Below are positions 1 to 8,891 of a DNA stretch of 64,000 nucleotides, in pieces. This DNA comes from Streptomyces coacervatus. GTDB lineage: Bacteria; Actinomycetota; Actinomycetes; Streptomycetales; Streptomycetaceae. The notes beneath the pieces are model-generated. The model had not been told where the DNA came from. It saw only the letters and a list, made by a program, of their open reading frames with translations, and ran no database searches. The position numbers and the translations under genes are program-made. The stretch spans positions 186,001 to 250,000 of the forward strand of contig NZ_JARHTP010000020.1 of NCBI RefSeq assembly GCF_029223485.1, given 5' to 3'. The first letter of the stretch is position 1. Every line of letters begins with the position of its first letter.

Positions 1-2
1 TG

Positions 3-1187
3 CGGCGGATCGGGTCCGGTGCGCGCGGGCTCGAGGACGGTTCGGCGGACACGGCCGGCTTCAGCGAGCCGCAGGGGCTGGCCCTGCTCGACGAGGGCTC
101 GGTCGTCGTGGCCGACACCGTGAACCACGCCCTGCGGCGGCTCGACCTAGCAACCGGTGAGGTCACCACCCTGGCGGGCACGGGCAGACAGTGGTGGCAG
201 GGCTCGCCCACCGCCGGGCCCGCCCGCGAGATCGACCTGTCCTCCCCGTGGGACGTGGCACTCTTCGGCGGCAAGGTCTGGATCGCCATGGCGGGCGTTC
301 ATCAGCTTTGGGCTTACGACCCCGCGGACAAAACGGTCGCCGTCACCGCCGGCACCACCAACGAGGGGCTCGTCGACGGCCCCGGCGCCGAGGCCTGGTT
401 CGCGCAGCCCTCCGGGCTCGCTGCCACCGCCGACCGGCTCTGGCTCGCCGACTCCGAGACATCCGCCCTGCGCTGGGTCGACCTCGACGGCGTCGTCCGC
501 ACCGCCGTAGGGACCGGACTCTTCGACTTCGGCCACCGCGACGGAGCCGCCGAACAGGCCCTGTTCCAGCACCCGTTGGGCGTCACCGCCCTCCCGGACG
601 GCTCGGTGGCCGTCAGCGACACCTACAACCACGCCCTGCGCCGGTACGACCCGGCGACCGGCGAAATCACCACCCTGGCCACGGACTTGCGCGAGCCGAG
701 CGATGCCGTCCTCGTCGGCGAGGACATCGTCGTCGTCGAGTCGGCCCGGCACCGCCTGACCCGGCTGCGCCTGCCGGAAGAGGCCGTGAAGGTGGACTCG
801 GTCGCCCATCGCACCCAGCGCGCCGCCACCGAAGTCGCCCCCGGGAAGCTGCAGTTGGACGTGATCTTCCAGGCCCCGGCCGGTCAGAAGCTCGACACCC
901 GGTACGGCCCCTCGACCCGTCTCCTGGTCTCCTCCACCCCGCCCGAGCTGCTGCTCGCCGGAGAGGGCGCGGACACGGACCTGTCCCGCACGCTGGAGCT
1001 CAACTCCGAGATCGAGGAAGGCGTCCTGCACGTATCGGCGATGGCCGCCTCCTGCGACGACGATCCGGCCAACGAGTACCCGGCCTGTCACGTACATCAA
1101 CAGGACTGGGGAGTCCCGGTCCGCCTCATACAGGCAGGAGTGGACCGACTCCCACTGGTTCTCGCCGGCATGGACCAGCCCACCTGA
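3..1187 (+). CDS. NHL-repeat beta-propeller protein, C-terminal part (5' end outside window)
   Basis: The reading frame is already open at the left edge, so only the C-terminal ~394 residues are present. NHL/YVTN-type propeller blades are visible: repeated 'VADTVNHALRRLD', 'LADSETSALRWVD' and 'VSDTYNHALRRYD' units, each followed by a 'TLAGTG'-like strand. A beta-rich tail of about 120 residues with a Cys pair follows (MAASCDDDP, YPACHVH). Full-length Streptomyces homologues usually carry a thioredoxin-like domain before the propeller; that part cannot be seen here. It probably binds a protein or small ligand, but the substrate is unknown. The gene converges on the next gene, with a dispersed repeat just after the stop codon. 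Confidence 0.85.
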   Translation, partial: RRIGSGARGLEDGSADTAGFSEPQGLALLDEGSVVVADTVNHALRRLDLATGEVTTLAGTGRQWWQGSPTAGPAREIDLSSPWDVALFGGKVWIAMAGVHQLWAYDPADKTVAVTAGTTNEGLVDGPGAEAWFAQPSGLAATADRLWLADSETSALRWVDLDGVVRTAVGTGLFDFGHRDGAAEQALFQHPLGVTALPDGSVAVSDTYNHALRRYDPATGEITTLATDLREPSDAVLVGEDIVVVESARHRLTRLRLPEEAVKVDSVAHRTQRAATEVAPGKLQLDVIFQAPAGQKLDTRYGPSTRLLVSSTPPELLLAGEGADTDLSRTLELNSEIEEGVLHVSAMAASCDDDPANEYPACHVHQQDWGVPVRLIQAGVDRLPLVLAGMDQPT

Positions 1188-1214
1188 GGGGCGCGGGGAA
1201 CTGCGCGACCAGCC
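1188..1214. repeat. Dispersed Streptomyces repeat (GGGGCGCGGGGAACTGCGCG type), copy 1
   Basis: It begins directly after the NHL stop codon and reads GGGGCGCGGGGAACTGCGCG then ACCAGCC. The reverse complement of the same sequence occurs at 42241-42275, and a variant at 27373-27440. It lies between two convergent genes and may help terminate transcription. Confidence 0.7.
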
Positions 1215-1243
1215 CCCACACGCTCACGTCGCAGCGACCCCCG

Positions 1244-2878
1244 TCACGTCACGTCGACGTAGTCCTCCCGGCCGGAACTCACCAGGTGGGTGCCGGCCGG
1301 GTAGAGCAGCACCGCGACCCAAGTGCCGTCCTTCGAGGCCGTGAAACCCTTGCTGAAGGTGCCGTCGGAGTGCGTGTAGGTGTTGCCCATGTCGTACCAG
1401 CTGCTGGAGCCCTTGGGGCGGAAGAGGATCTTCACCTTCTGGCCGCCGTAGGCCTTCCAGGCGCCCGAGGTGTAGTGCTGCAGCTTGCCCTTGTAGGTGA
1501 TCGTGCGGCCCTTGCGGACGGGCTCCGGCGAGGCGTTGCCGTCGATGATGCGGGTCGGCGTGCGCTGGGCGTGGACGACGGAGCTGTAGGACTCCTGGAA
1601 GTTGCTGTTGCCCTTGAAGTGTGCCCGGTAGTAGCCCTTGTAGGGCGCGTCGAACGTGCCCTTGAAGGGCATGCCGGTGTCGGTCTCGCCGCCGCTCGGA
1701 GTGACCGTCTTCATCGTCTGCCAGCCGGTCCTGCCGTCGGCCGAGTACTGGAGTTCGACCTTGTTGACCGCGTCCGAGGGCAGCTGCCTGCCGGTGATCA
1801 GCAGGCCCTTGGCGGTGAGTTCGGAGTATTTGTTCAAGGTCGCCGTGAAGGAGGTGAGGGACGTCTTGTTCGCGACGTAGACGTTGACCGTCTGATACCC
1901 GCTGTACTTCAGGTACGTCCCGGTGCGGACCTGCACATCGACCCGTCCGGTCCTCGGCACGGTCATGCTTCCGGTGAAGCGGCCGTCGGCGCCCGTGACG
2001 GGCCGTGCGGCGACGCCCGGGCCTCCGTCGCCGTCGTCCCACACCTCGTCGACGACGGCTCCGGCCAGCGGCTTCCATGCCCCGCCGACGTACACCTCGG
2101 CCGTGCCGGAGACGGCGGCCGGCTGACCGGCCTTCACATACACGTCGGTGGAGTCCAGGGTCACGCGCGTCTGCGACTGCACGGCCCGGACCTCGACGCT
2201 CTCGTTGGCCCTGGACTGGTACCAGGGCTCGGCCGGCCGCAGCCAGGCGTTGACGGTGTCGCTGTACGGGTCGTCCACGGTGTAGACGGCGGTGAAACGG
2301 CCGTCGGTGCCGGTCGTGGTCGTCCGGTCGTGGTTGGGGATCTCCAGGTCCACCTCGGTGCCCGCGGCCGGCGTCGTCCCGCCGGTGCGCGGGTCGGTGA
2401 CCGTGAAGCCGCCGGAGACGGTGACGTCCTGGTGCTCGTAGTCCGGGTTCTGCGGCGTGGCCTGTAGATCCGTCAGATTCGCCTCGAGCTCGTACTGGTA
2501 CGTGCCCTCGGCCGTGGTGGTGTCCCCGTCGGCGTCGGTGAGGTCGACCTTGACGCGATAGGTGCCGAGGTCGGCCAGGCGCAGCGGGGCGGTGGTGCGC
2601 CACGTGTTCGCGAAGCCGGTGCTGGAGTCCGGCGTGAAGTCGCTGACCTCGGTGACCTCCTGGGCGTCGGCGGCGGAGCCCGGCGCGTAGAGGTGCGCGG
2701 TGATCGAGGTGAGGGCGGTGTCGGAGGAGGCGGACACCCACACCAGGCCCTCGCCCGGGTGGTCACCGCTGCCGACTCCGTACAGCACCGGCGCCACCGC
2801 CGCATGCGCCGCCGGGACCGGGCCGAGCAGCAGGCCGGCCGCGACAGAAGCGCAGGCCAGCACCGACTTTCTTCGCAT
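1244..2878 (-). CDS. Secreted Ig-like/beta-sandwich repeat protein
   Basis: A protein of 544 residues with a Sec signal peptide (MRRKSVLACASVAAGLLLG, cleavage near AHA|AVAP). The rest is a string of beta-sandwich domains: phrases such as 'YRVKVDLTDADGDTT', 'TDGRFTAVYTVDDPYSDTV' and 'ADGRFTGSMTVPRTG' recur, as in bacterial Ig-like/CARDB-type extracellular proteins. The start is ATG 2878, 5 nt after a GGGGG ribosome binding site; an in-frame GTG at 2893 sits too early to use it. No catalytic motif is visible. It is probably a secreted or surface-associated protein of unknown function. Confidence 0.8.
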   Translation of the reverse strand: MRRKSVLACASVAAGLLLGPVPAAHAAVAPVLYGVGSGDHPGEGLVWVSASSDTALTSITAHLYAPGSAADAQEVTEVSDFTPDSSTGFANTWRTTAPLRLADLGTYRVKVDLTDADGDTTTAEGTYQYELEANLTDLQATPQNPDYEHQDVTVSGGFTVTDPRTGGTTPAAGTEVDLEIPNHDRTTTTGTDGRFTAVYTVDDPYSDTVNAWLRPAEPWYQSRANESVEVRAVQSQTRVTLDSTDVYVKAGQPAAVSGTAEVYVGGAWKPLAGAVVDEVWDDGDGGPGVAARPVTGADGRFTGSMTVPRTGRVDVQVRTGTYLKYSGYQTVNVYVANKTSLTSFTATLNKYSELTAKGLLITGRQLPSDAVNKVELQYSADGRTGWQTMKTVTPSGGETDTGMPFKGTFDAPYKGYYRAHFKGNSNFQESYSSVVHAQRTPTRIIDGNASPEPVRKGRTITYKGKLQHYTSGAWKAYGGQKVKILFRPKGSSSWYDMGNTYTHSDGTFSKGFTASKDGTWVAVLLYPAGTHLVSSGREDYVDVT

Positions 2879-2953
2879 GTGTAGTCCCCCCACGAGACTG
2901 AAGATCGTTCAAGAGTGAGCGAATCCTACGCAGGGGGACCGGCGCCCGGGGAG

Positions 2954-4246
2954 CTACCCCTCCAGGAACGCCACCAGGGCGTTCGCCAGCAGATACGGGT
3001 CGTCCGTGCCGCACAGCTCCCGGGCGCTGTGCATCGACAGGATCGCGACGCCGATGTCGACCGTCTTGATGCCGTGCCGGGCCGCGGTGATCGGCCCGAT
3101 CGTCGTGCCGCACGGCATGGAGTTGTTGGAGACGAAGGACTGGAAGGGGACGTTCGCCTTCTCGCAGGCGGCGGCGAAGACCGCGCGGCCCGAACCGTCC
3201 GTCGCATAGCGGTTGTTGACGTTGACCTTGAGGATCGGGCCGCCGTTGACGCGCGGGTGGTGCGTCGGGTCGTGGCGCTCCGCGTAGTTGGGGTGGACCG
3301 CGTGGCCCGTGTCCGAGGACAGGCAGACCGTCCCCGCGAACGCTCTCGCCCGGTCCTCGAAGGAGCCCCCGCGCGCGAACACCGAACGCTCCAGCACACT
3401 GCCGAGCAGCGGCCCGTCCGCACCCGTGTCCGACTGCGAGCCGTTCTCCTCGTGGTCGAAGGCGGCCAGTACGGGGATGTAGGGCGGCTTGCCCACGGCC
3501 ACCGCCGTCAGCGCGGCCACGCCCGCGTGCACGGACAACAGGTTGTCCATGCGCGGTCCGGCGAGCAGCTCCTTGTCGCGGCCCAGGTACGCCGGCGGCT
3601 CCACCGAGTGCGTCATCAGGTCCCAGCCGGTGACCTCACCGGTCGGCAGTCCCGCGCTCTCCTCCAGGAAGGCGATCAGGTCGCCGTCCCGCACATCGTT
3701 GCCCAGACCCCAAATGGGCGTCAGATGGCGCTGCTTGTCGAGCTTGAGACCCTCCGCCGACACCGAACGGTCCAGATGGATGGCGAGCTGCGGGACGCGC
3801 AGCAGCGGCCGGTCCACGTTCACCAGGCGTGTCGAACCGTCCCTCAGGGTCAGCCGGCCGGCCAGGCCCAGGTCCCGGTCGAGCCAGGAGTTGAGCAGCG
3901 GCCCGCCGTAGATCTCCACCGCCACCTGGCGCCAGCCGTGCGCCCCGGTGTCGGGCAGCGGCTTCACCCGGAGGTTCGGGGAGTCGGTGTGCGCGCCGAC
4001 GATGCGGAACGGCGTGTGGGGCGCCGCGCCCTCGGGGACGTACCAGGCCACGATCGCGCCGCCGCGCAGCACATACCTGCCGCCGGTCGTCCCGTCCCAG
4101 GCGTCCGTCTCCGCGACCTGCCTGAACCCTGCCTTCTCCAGCCGCTCGGCGGCGCTCGCCACCGCGTGGTACGGCGACGGGCTCGCCGCCAGGAAGGACA
4201 TGAGGTCGTCGGTGTGGCCGCGGTCGAAGCGGGGGGGTTCGCTCAT
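2954..4246 (-). CDS. apeB: M18 family aminopeptidase (aspartyl aminopeptidase type)
   Basis: A 430-residue cytosolic zinc aminopeptidase that removes N-terminal acidic or neutral residues from peptides. M18 metal-site motifs are present in order: GAHTDSPNLRVKP near residue 87 (His ligand), DHEENGSQSDTGA near 265 (Glu catalytic/ligand), SSDTGHAVHPNYAERHDP near 315 (Asp and His), and a C-terminal LSMHSARELCG (His ligand). Length matches bacterial M18 enzymes. It is separated from the upstream acyl-CoA dehydrogenase by a terminator, so it is probably transcribed alone. Confidence 0.93.
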   Translation of the reverse strand: MSEPPRFDRGHTDDLMSFLAASPSPYHAVASAAERLEKAGFRQVAETDAWDGTTGGRYVLRGGAIVAWYVPEGAAPHTPFRIVGAHTDSPNLRVKPLPDTGAHGWRQVAVEIYGGPLLNSWLDRDLGLAGRLTLRDGSTRLVNVDRPLLRVPQLAIHLDRSVSAEGLKLDKQRHLTPIWGLGNDVRDGDLIAFLEESAGLPTGEVTGWDLMTHSVEPPAYLGRDKELLAGPRMDNLLSVHAGVAALTAVAVGKPPYIPVLAAFDHEENGSQSDTGADGPLLGSVLERSVFARGGSFEDRARAFAGTVCLSSDTGHAVHPNYAERHDPTHHPRVNGGPILKVNVNNRYATDGSGRAVFAAACEKANVPFQSFVSNNSMPCGTTIGPITAARHGIKTVDIGVAILSMHSARELCGTDDPYLLANALVAFLEG

Positions 4247-4265
4247 GGGTTCACCTTAACGACGT

Positions 4266-4304
4266 ACGAGGGCCCACTCCTCGTGATGGGGAGCGGGCCC
4301 TCGT
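4266..4304 (-). terminator. Rho-independent-type hairpin after the acyl-CoA dehydrogenase gene
   Basis: ACGAGGGCCC (4266-4275) pairs exactly with GGGCCCTCGT (4295-4304) around a 19-nt loop that can fold further (CACTCC with GGGGAG). It lies about 60 nt past the stop codon of the dehydrogenase and before the M18 gene. Confidence 0.7.
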
Positions 4305-4366
4305 GAGGGCGATGTGGAGTTTTGGCTACCCAGAACCAAGGGGCCTGGAACCCGGAACCGGGGCGG

Positions 4367-6193
4367 CTAGAAGGCCGCCTCGTCCAGCTCCATCAGGTCC
4401 AGCTCGACGTTCTCGGCGAGCTTGCGGGCGCCGGTGACGCCCGGCAGGACGTTGGCCGCGAAGAACTTCGCCGCCGCGATCTTGCCCGTGTAGAACGCCT
4501 TGTCCTTCGCGGACGCCGTCTCCAGCTTGTCGGCGGCCACCGCCGCGCCCTTGAGCAGCAGGTATCCGACGACCACGTCACCGGAGGCGAGCAGCAGCCG
4601 GGAGGTGTTCAGGCCCACCTTGTAGATGTTCTTGACGTCCTGCTCGGTGGCCGCGAGGTCGGTCAGCATCAGGCCGACGATGGCCTCCAGCTCGACGGCG
4701 GCCTTCGAGAGGTGCTCGCGGGCGCCGGCCAGCTCCGCGCCGCCCTCGCCGAGCGCCAGGAACTTCTTGATGTCCTCGGCGAGCGAGTTCAGGGCCGCGC
4801 CCTGGTTGCGGACGATCTTCCGGAAGAAGTAGTCCTGGCCCTGGATCGCGGTGGTGCCCTCGTACAGGGTGTCGATCTTGGCGTCGCGGATGTACTGCTC
4901 GATCGGGTACTCCTGCAGGAAGCCGGAGCCGCCGAAGGTCTGCAGCGACTGCGCGAGCTGCTCGTAGCCCTTCTCGGAGCCGTAGCCCTTGACGATCGGC
5001 AGGAGCAGGTCGTTCAGCGCCTCCAGCGCCTTGACGTCCTCGCCCGCGGCCTCCTTGACCTGGATCTCGTCCTGGATGGAGGCCGTGTACAGCACCAGGG
5101 CGCGCATGCCCTCCGCGTACGCCTTCTGCGTCATCAGCGAGCGGCGCACGTCCGGGTGGTGCGTGATGGTGACCTTGGGCGCGGACTTGTCCATGAAGTT
5201 GGCGAGGTCGGGGCCCTGGACGCGCTCCTTGGCGTACTCCAGCGCGTTCAGGTAGCCCGTCGACAGCGTGGAGATCGCCTTCGTGCCGACCATCATGCGG
5301 GCGAACTCGATGATGCGGAACATCTGGCGGATGCCGTCGTGCTTGTCGCCGATCAGCCAGCCCTTGGCGGGGTGCTGGTCACCGAAGGTCATCTCGCAGG
5401 TGTTGGAGGCCTTCAGGCCCATCTTGTGCTCGACGTTCGTCGCGTACACGCCGTTGCGCTCGCCCAGCTCGCCGGTCTCGAAGTCGAAGAGGTACTTCGG
5501 GACGAGGAAGAGGGACAGGCCCTTGGTGCCGGGGCCGTGGCCCTCGGGGCGGGCGAGGACGTAGTGGAGGATGTTCTCCTCCATGTCGTGCTCACCGGAC
5601 GTGATGAAGCGCTTCACGCCCTCGATGTGCCAGGAGCCGTCCTCCTGCTGGATCGCCTTGGTACGGCCTGCGCCGACGTCCGAACCCGCGTCGGGCTCGG
5701 TGAGCACCATGGTGGAGCCCCAGGTCTTCTCCACGGCGATCTTCGCTATGTGCTTCTGGACATCGTTGCCCTCGTCGAAGAGGATGCCGGCGAACGCCGG
5801 GCCGGAGGCGTACATCCACACGGCCGGGTTCGAGCCGAGCAGCAGCTCCGCGTAGGCCCAGATCAGGGAGCGCGGGGAGGTGGTGCCGCCGATCTCCTCG
5901 GGCAGGCCCAGGCGCCAGTACTCCGAGTCCATGAAGGCCTTGTAGCTCTTCTTGAAGGACGCCGGGACCGGGGCGGTGTTCGTCTCCGGGTCGAAGACCG
6001 GCGGGTTGCGGTCGGCGTCCGCGAAGGACTCCGCAAGCTCGTTCTCCGCGAGGCGGCTCAGCTCCTCGAGGATGCTCTTGGCGGTCTCGGCGTCCATCTC
6101 CTCGAACGGGCCGGTGCCGTACAGCTTGTCGCGCCCGAGTACTTCGAAGAGGTTGAACTCGATGTCGCGGAGATTCGACTTGTAGTGCCCCAT
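4367..6193 (-). CDS. Acyl-CoA dehydrogenase (large, ~600-residue form)
   Basis: A 608-residue FAD enzyme for alpha,beta-dehydrogenation of acyl-CoA. Family signatures: MVLTEPDAGSDVGAGRTKA (acyl-CoA/FAD binding), WHIEGVKRFITSGEHD, and YEGTTAIQGQDYFFRKI with the catalytic Glu of the YEGT motif. The size and the extra C-terminal helical domain match the long actinobacterial FadE group. Start ATG 6193 (MGHYKSNLRD) has a GGAG about 10 nt upstream; the open frame extends 22 codons further but those are not family-like. It is divergent from the SseB-like gene. Confidence 0.93.
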   Translation of the reverse strand: MGHYKSNLRDIEFNLFEVLGRDKLYGTGPFEEMDAETAKSILEELSRLAENELAESFADADRNPPVFDPETNTAPVPASFKKSYKAFMDSEYWRLGLPEEIGGTTSPRSLIWAYAELLLGSNPAVWMYASGPAFAGILFDEGNDVQKHIAKIAVEKTWGSTMVLTEPDAGSDVGAGRTKAIQQEDGSWHIEGVKRFITSGEHDMEENILHYVLARPEGHGPGTKGLSLFLVPKYLFDFETGELGERNGVYATNVEHKMGLKASNTCEMTFGDQHPAKGWLIGDKHDGIRQMFRIIEFARMMVGTKAISTLSTGYLNALEYAKERVQGPDLANFMDKSAPKVTITHHPDVRRSLMTQKAYAEGMRALVLYTASIQDEIQVKEAAGEDVKALEALNDLLLPIVKGYGSEKGYEQLAQSLQTFGGSGFLQEYPIEQYIRDAKIDTLYEGTTAIQGQDYFFRKIVRNQGAALNSLAEDIKKFLALGEGGAELAGAREHLSKAAVELEAIVGLMLTDLAATEQDVKNIYKVGLNTSRLLLASGDVVVGYLLLKGAAVAADKLETASAKDKAFYTGKIAAAKFFAANVLPGVTGARKLAENVELDLMELDEAAF

Positions 6194-6259
6194 GGCGACT
6201 GCTCCGTTTAGAGAGATCGGCGAGGCACTGGATCCTCGCGCTAGTTCACGTACCAACAA

Positions 6260-6278
6260 GTAGCTACGATGATGCTAC
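6260..6278. promoter_or_regulatory. Inverted repeat GTAGC-N9-GCTAC in the divergent promoter region
   Basis: GTAGC at 6260-6264 and GCTAC at 6274-6278 form a 5-bp dyad between the divergent acyl-CoA dehydrogenase and SseB-like genes. This placement suits a fatty-acid regulator operator, but the dyad is short and no regulator is adjacent. Confidence 0.3.
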
Positions 6279-6337
6279 CCGCCGGTAATAAGAAGCAACC
6301 CCGAATGGGTCATCTGTGACTCAGTACTCTTGCGCTC

Positions 6338-6805
6338 ATGTACGGCTACGACCAGAACGTGGGTGCGGGTGCTCAGCAGCAGTACGCCCAGCCGCAGCAG
6401 GGCCCCGGCGGTTACGGGCAGCAGCCACCGCTGTATCCCGAGCCGTCCCCGCCGTCCCTCGCGGACGCGGTACGGGCCTTCACCACCGGCCAGCTGTCCG
6501 CGGAGGACTTCCAGCAGGTCTTCGCGACCTCGAAGGTCTACTGCCCGCGCGGCGACAACCCCGGTTTCCTCGCCCTGCACAACACCCAGCAGCCGGTGAT
6601 CCCGATGTTCACCTCGCTCAAGGAACTGCGCCGGTACGCGGGCAAGGAGTCCAAGTACTTCGTGATCACGGGCGCCGAGGTCATCGATCTGCTGCCCACC
6701 GGCTACGGCTTCGTCCTCGACATGGAGGGCGAGCACCGCATGGTCTTCGACGCGAAGGCCGTGGAGCAGATGGTCGAGTTCGCGATGCGCCGGATGTACG
6801 GCTGA
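6338..6805 (+). CDS. SseB family protein
   Basis: A 155-residue protein with a Gly/Gln/Pro-rich disordered N-terminus (about 45 residues, GQQPPLYPEP) and a C-terminal SseB-like domain: VYCPRGDNPGFLALH, VIPMFTSLKELRRYA, GYGFVLDMEGEHRMVFD. In actinobacteria the domain has no defined biochemical role. No Shine-Dalgarno is visible before ATG 6338, but TACTCT lies 7 nt upstream, so the mRNA may be leaderless. A strong terminator follows. Confidence 0.85.
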   Translation: MYGYDQNVGAGAQQQYAQPQQGPGGYGQQPPLYPEPSPPSLADAVRAFTTGQLSAEDFQQVFATSKVYCPRGDNPGFLALHNTQQPVIPMFTSLKELRRYAGKESKYFVITGAEVIDLLPTGYGFVLDMEGEHRMVFDAKAVEQMVEFAMRRMYG

Positions 6806-6819
6806 CACCTGCCTACGAG

Positions 6820-6853
6820 AGCCCGGAGGGAATGCCCTCCGGGCTTTCTCTGT
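6820..6853 (+). terminator. Rho-independent terminator after the SseB-like gene
   Basis: AGCCCGGAGGG, loop AATG, CCCTCCGGGCT: a perfect 11-bp stem followed by the T-rich tail TTCTCTGTT. Confidence 0.9.
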
Positions 6854-6867
6854 TACGGGTGGCAGAA

Positions 6868-6883
6868 AGTTCAATGCTCAACT
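6868..6883. promoter_or_regulatory. AGTT-N8-AACT dyad upstream of the pirin gene
   Basis: AGTTCAATGCTCAACT lies 28 nt before the pirin ATG. The AT-rich dyad (also GTTCAA/TCAAC) resembles operators of MarR-type redox or phenol regulators often found before pirin genes. No regulator gene is adjacent, so this is an inference from shape and position. Confidence 0.35.
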
Positions 6884-6910
6884 AAACTGGCCGCACAAGG
6901 AGGTACCGAC

Positions 6911-7882
6911 ATGCCTGCAGTGACCGTCGAGAACCCGCTGACCCTGCCCCGCGTGGCCGCACCGGCCGACGCCGTGGCGCGTCCCGTGCTCGCTGTCACA
7001 ACCGCGCCGAGCGGTTTCGAGGGCGAGGGCTTCCCGGTGCGCCGGGCGTTCGCCGGGATCAACTACAAGTACCTCGACCCGTTCATCATGATGGACCAGA
7101 TGGGCGAGGTGGAGTACGCGCCGGGCGAGCCCAAGGGCACCCCCTGGCACCCGCACCGTGGCTTCGAGACCGTGACGTACATCATCGACGGGATCTTCGA
7201 CCACCAGGACTCCAACGGCGGTGGCGGCACCATCACCAACGGCGACACCCAGTGGATGACCGCGGGCTCGGGCCTGCTGCACATCGAGGCCCCGCCGGAG
7301 TCCCTCGTCATGTCCGGCGGCCTCTTCCACGGCCTGCAGCTGTGGGTGAACCTGCCGGCCAGGGACAAGATGATGGCCCCGCGCTACCAGGACATCCGCG
7401 GCGGCAATGTGCAGCTGCTGACGACCCCGGACGGCGGCGCGCTGCTGCGTGTCATCGCCGGTGAGCTCGACGGCCACCAGGGCCCCGGCATCACGCACAC
7501 GCCGATCACGATGATCCACGCCACGCTGGCGCCGGGTGCGGAGATCACCCTGCCGTGGCGCGAGGACTTCAACGGCCTCGCGTACGTCCTCGCCGGCCGG
7601 GGCGCGGTCGGTGCCGAGCGCCGTCCGATCGAGCTGGGCCAGACCGCCGTGTTCGGTGCGGGCTCCGCGCTGACCGTCCGCGCGGACGAGAAGCAGGACT
7701 CCCACACGCCGGACCTGGAGGTCGTGCTCCTGGGCGGGCAGCCCATCCGTGAGCCCATGGCCCACTACGGCCCCTTCGTCATGAACACCCGCGAGGAGCT
7801 CCAGCAGGCCTTCGAGGACTTCCAGAAGGGACGGCTGGGGACCATTCCCGCCGTGCACGGGATGACCGAGGGCGGGCTCTGA
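6911..7882 (+). CDS. Pirin family protein
   Basis: A 323-residue bicupin. Metal-binding pirin motifs are intact: WHPHRGFETVTYIIDG (two His) near residue 78 and GSGLLHIEAPPE (His and Glu) near 119. Bacterial pirins are iron-binding cupins; some act as quercetin 2,3-dioxygenases or modulate metabolic enzymes, and the substrate here is unknown. A strong ribosome binding site, AAGGAGGTACCGAC, precedes ATG 6911. It appears monocistronic, since the next gene has its own leader. Confidence 0.93.
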   Translation: MPAVTVENPLTLPRVAAPADAVARPVLAVTTAPSGFEGEGFPVRRAFAGINYKYLDPFIMMDQMGEVEYAPGEPKGTPWHPHRGFETVTYIIDGIFDHQDSNGGGGTITNGDTQWMTAGSGLLHIEAPPESLVMSGGLFHGLQLWVNLPARDKMMAPRYQDIRGGNVQLLTTPDGGALLRVIAGELDGHQGPGITHTPITMIHATLAPGAEITLPWREDFNGLAYVLAGRGAVGAERRPIELGQTAVFGAGSALTVRADEKQDSHTPDLEVVLLGGQPIREPMAHYGPFVMNTREELQQAFEDFQKGRLGTIPAVHGMTEGGL

Positions 7883-7974
7883 GCCCGGAATGTAAACAGG
7901 GGATAAGAGGGGCAGAATAGGAAAAGAGTCCTGAATCGGGACCCTCGCGGGAGGTTCGTCGCGAGGAGGCCGAG

Positions 7975-8691
7975 ATGACGAAGCGAATGTACTGGCCCGC
8001 TGCCGCCGGGGTGGGGTCCGGGGTGATGATGCTCACCGGAGTGATCATCCTGAACAGCAACATCCCGGACGACAGCGGTTCGAGGGGCCTGGCGAAGACC
8101 CTCACCTTCTACCTCAAGAGCAGCAACCTCGACCTGCTCGAGGCCACCACCCTGCTGCTGCTCGCCTCGTCCATGCTGTTCCTGTTCTTCCTGGGCGCCC
8201 TCACCGGCATCGCAGGGAAGCGGTCGCAGCTGGTCCTCGCGGGCGGCATCGCCTTCGCCGTGCTCATGATGGCCGCGGCGCTGATCTCCGGGATCTTCGC
8301 GATCTCGGCCAAGTACGACGACACGTTCCTGGTGGTCGCGGGGACGGCGCTGCTGGCCATGCTGCTGATCGACCTGGCCTACGGCGCGTTCATCGGCGCC
8401 ATGGCCGCGGCGGCCGTCCTGCTGTTCGCGATGTGGCGGGTGTCCCGGACGACCGACGCCCTGCCGCAGTGGCTGGGCTGGCCGGCGCTCGTCATCGCGC
8501 TGGGGTCCCTGGCGGGCCCGTTCACCGCCTGGATCACCACATTGCTCATGGGGGTGTGGATCCTGGCGGCGGGCGTGCTGCTGACACTGCGCCCACCGGC
8601 CGCAGCGGCGGAGCGGCCGACCACGGCCCCCGCCGAGCCGTCGGTGGCACCGACCGAGCCGCCGAAGGTGCCCTCGGGGCCGCTCACATGA
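7975..8691 (+). CDS. Membrane protein of unknown function, ~6 TM segments
   Basis: 238 residues. Hydrophobic segments lie near residues 8-28, 57-76, 85-110, 120-140 and 165-200. The C-terminal ~45 residues are Pro/Ala/Thr-rich and polar (AAERPTTAPAEPSVAPTEPP), so probably cytoplasmic and disordered. GAGGAGG sits 7 nt before ATG 7975. I recognise no catalytic motif or family. Confidence 0.75.
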   Translation: MTKRMYWPAAAGVGSGVMMLTGVIILNSNIPDDSGSRGLAKTLTFYLKSSNLDLLEATTLLLLASSMLFLFFLGALTGIAGKRSQLVLAGGIAFAVLMMAAALISGIFAISAKYDDTFLVVAGTALLAMLLIDLAYGAFIGAMAAAAVLLFAMWRVSRTTDALPQWLGWPALVIALGSLAGPFTAWITTLLMGVWILAAGVLLTLRPPAAAAERPTTAPAEPSVAPTEPPKVPSGPLT

Positions 8692-8891
8692 GACGGGAGC
8701 CTGGTCACTCAGGTTTGCCTCGCGGTGTCCGCGCCGGTCACGCCGGCCGGCCTGCTTTTCTGCTGGGGGTCCGGGGGCCCGCGGCGAAGCCGCTGATGTC
8801 ACAGCCCCCGGGAAAATGCAGCCTGACGTTCCGTCACCCGGGCGGCCCGTCCGCGCAGGACAGGCGTGGCCGCCCGTGATCGCCTTGAGCC

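Noticed and set aside
4322..6211. Long plus-strand open frame opposite the acyl-CoA dehydrogenase
   Set aside because: It is a reverse-strand shadow of high GC3 coding DNA; the product is Arg/Val/Gly-rich with no family motifs, while the minus frame is a clear enzyme.
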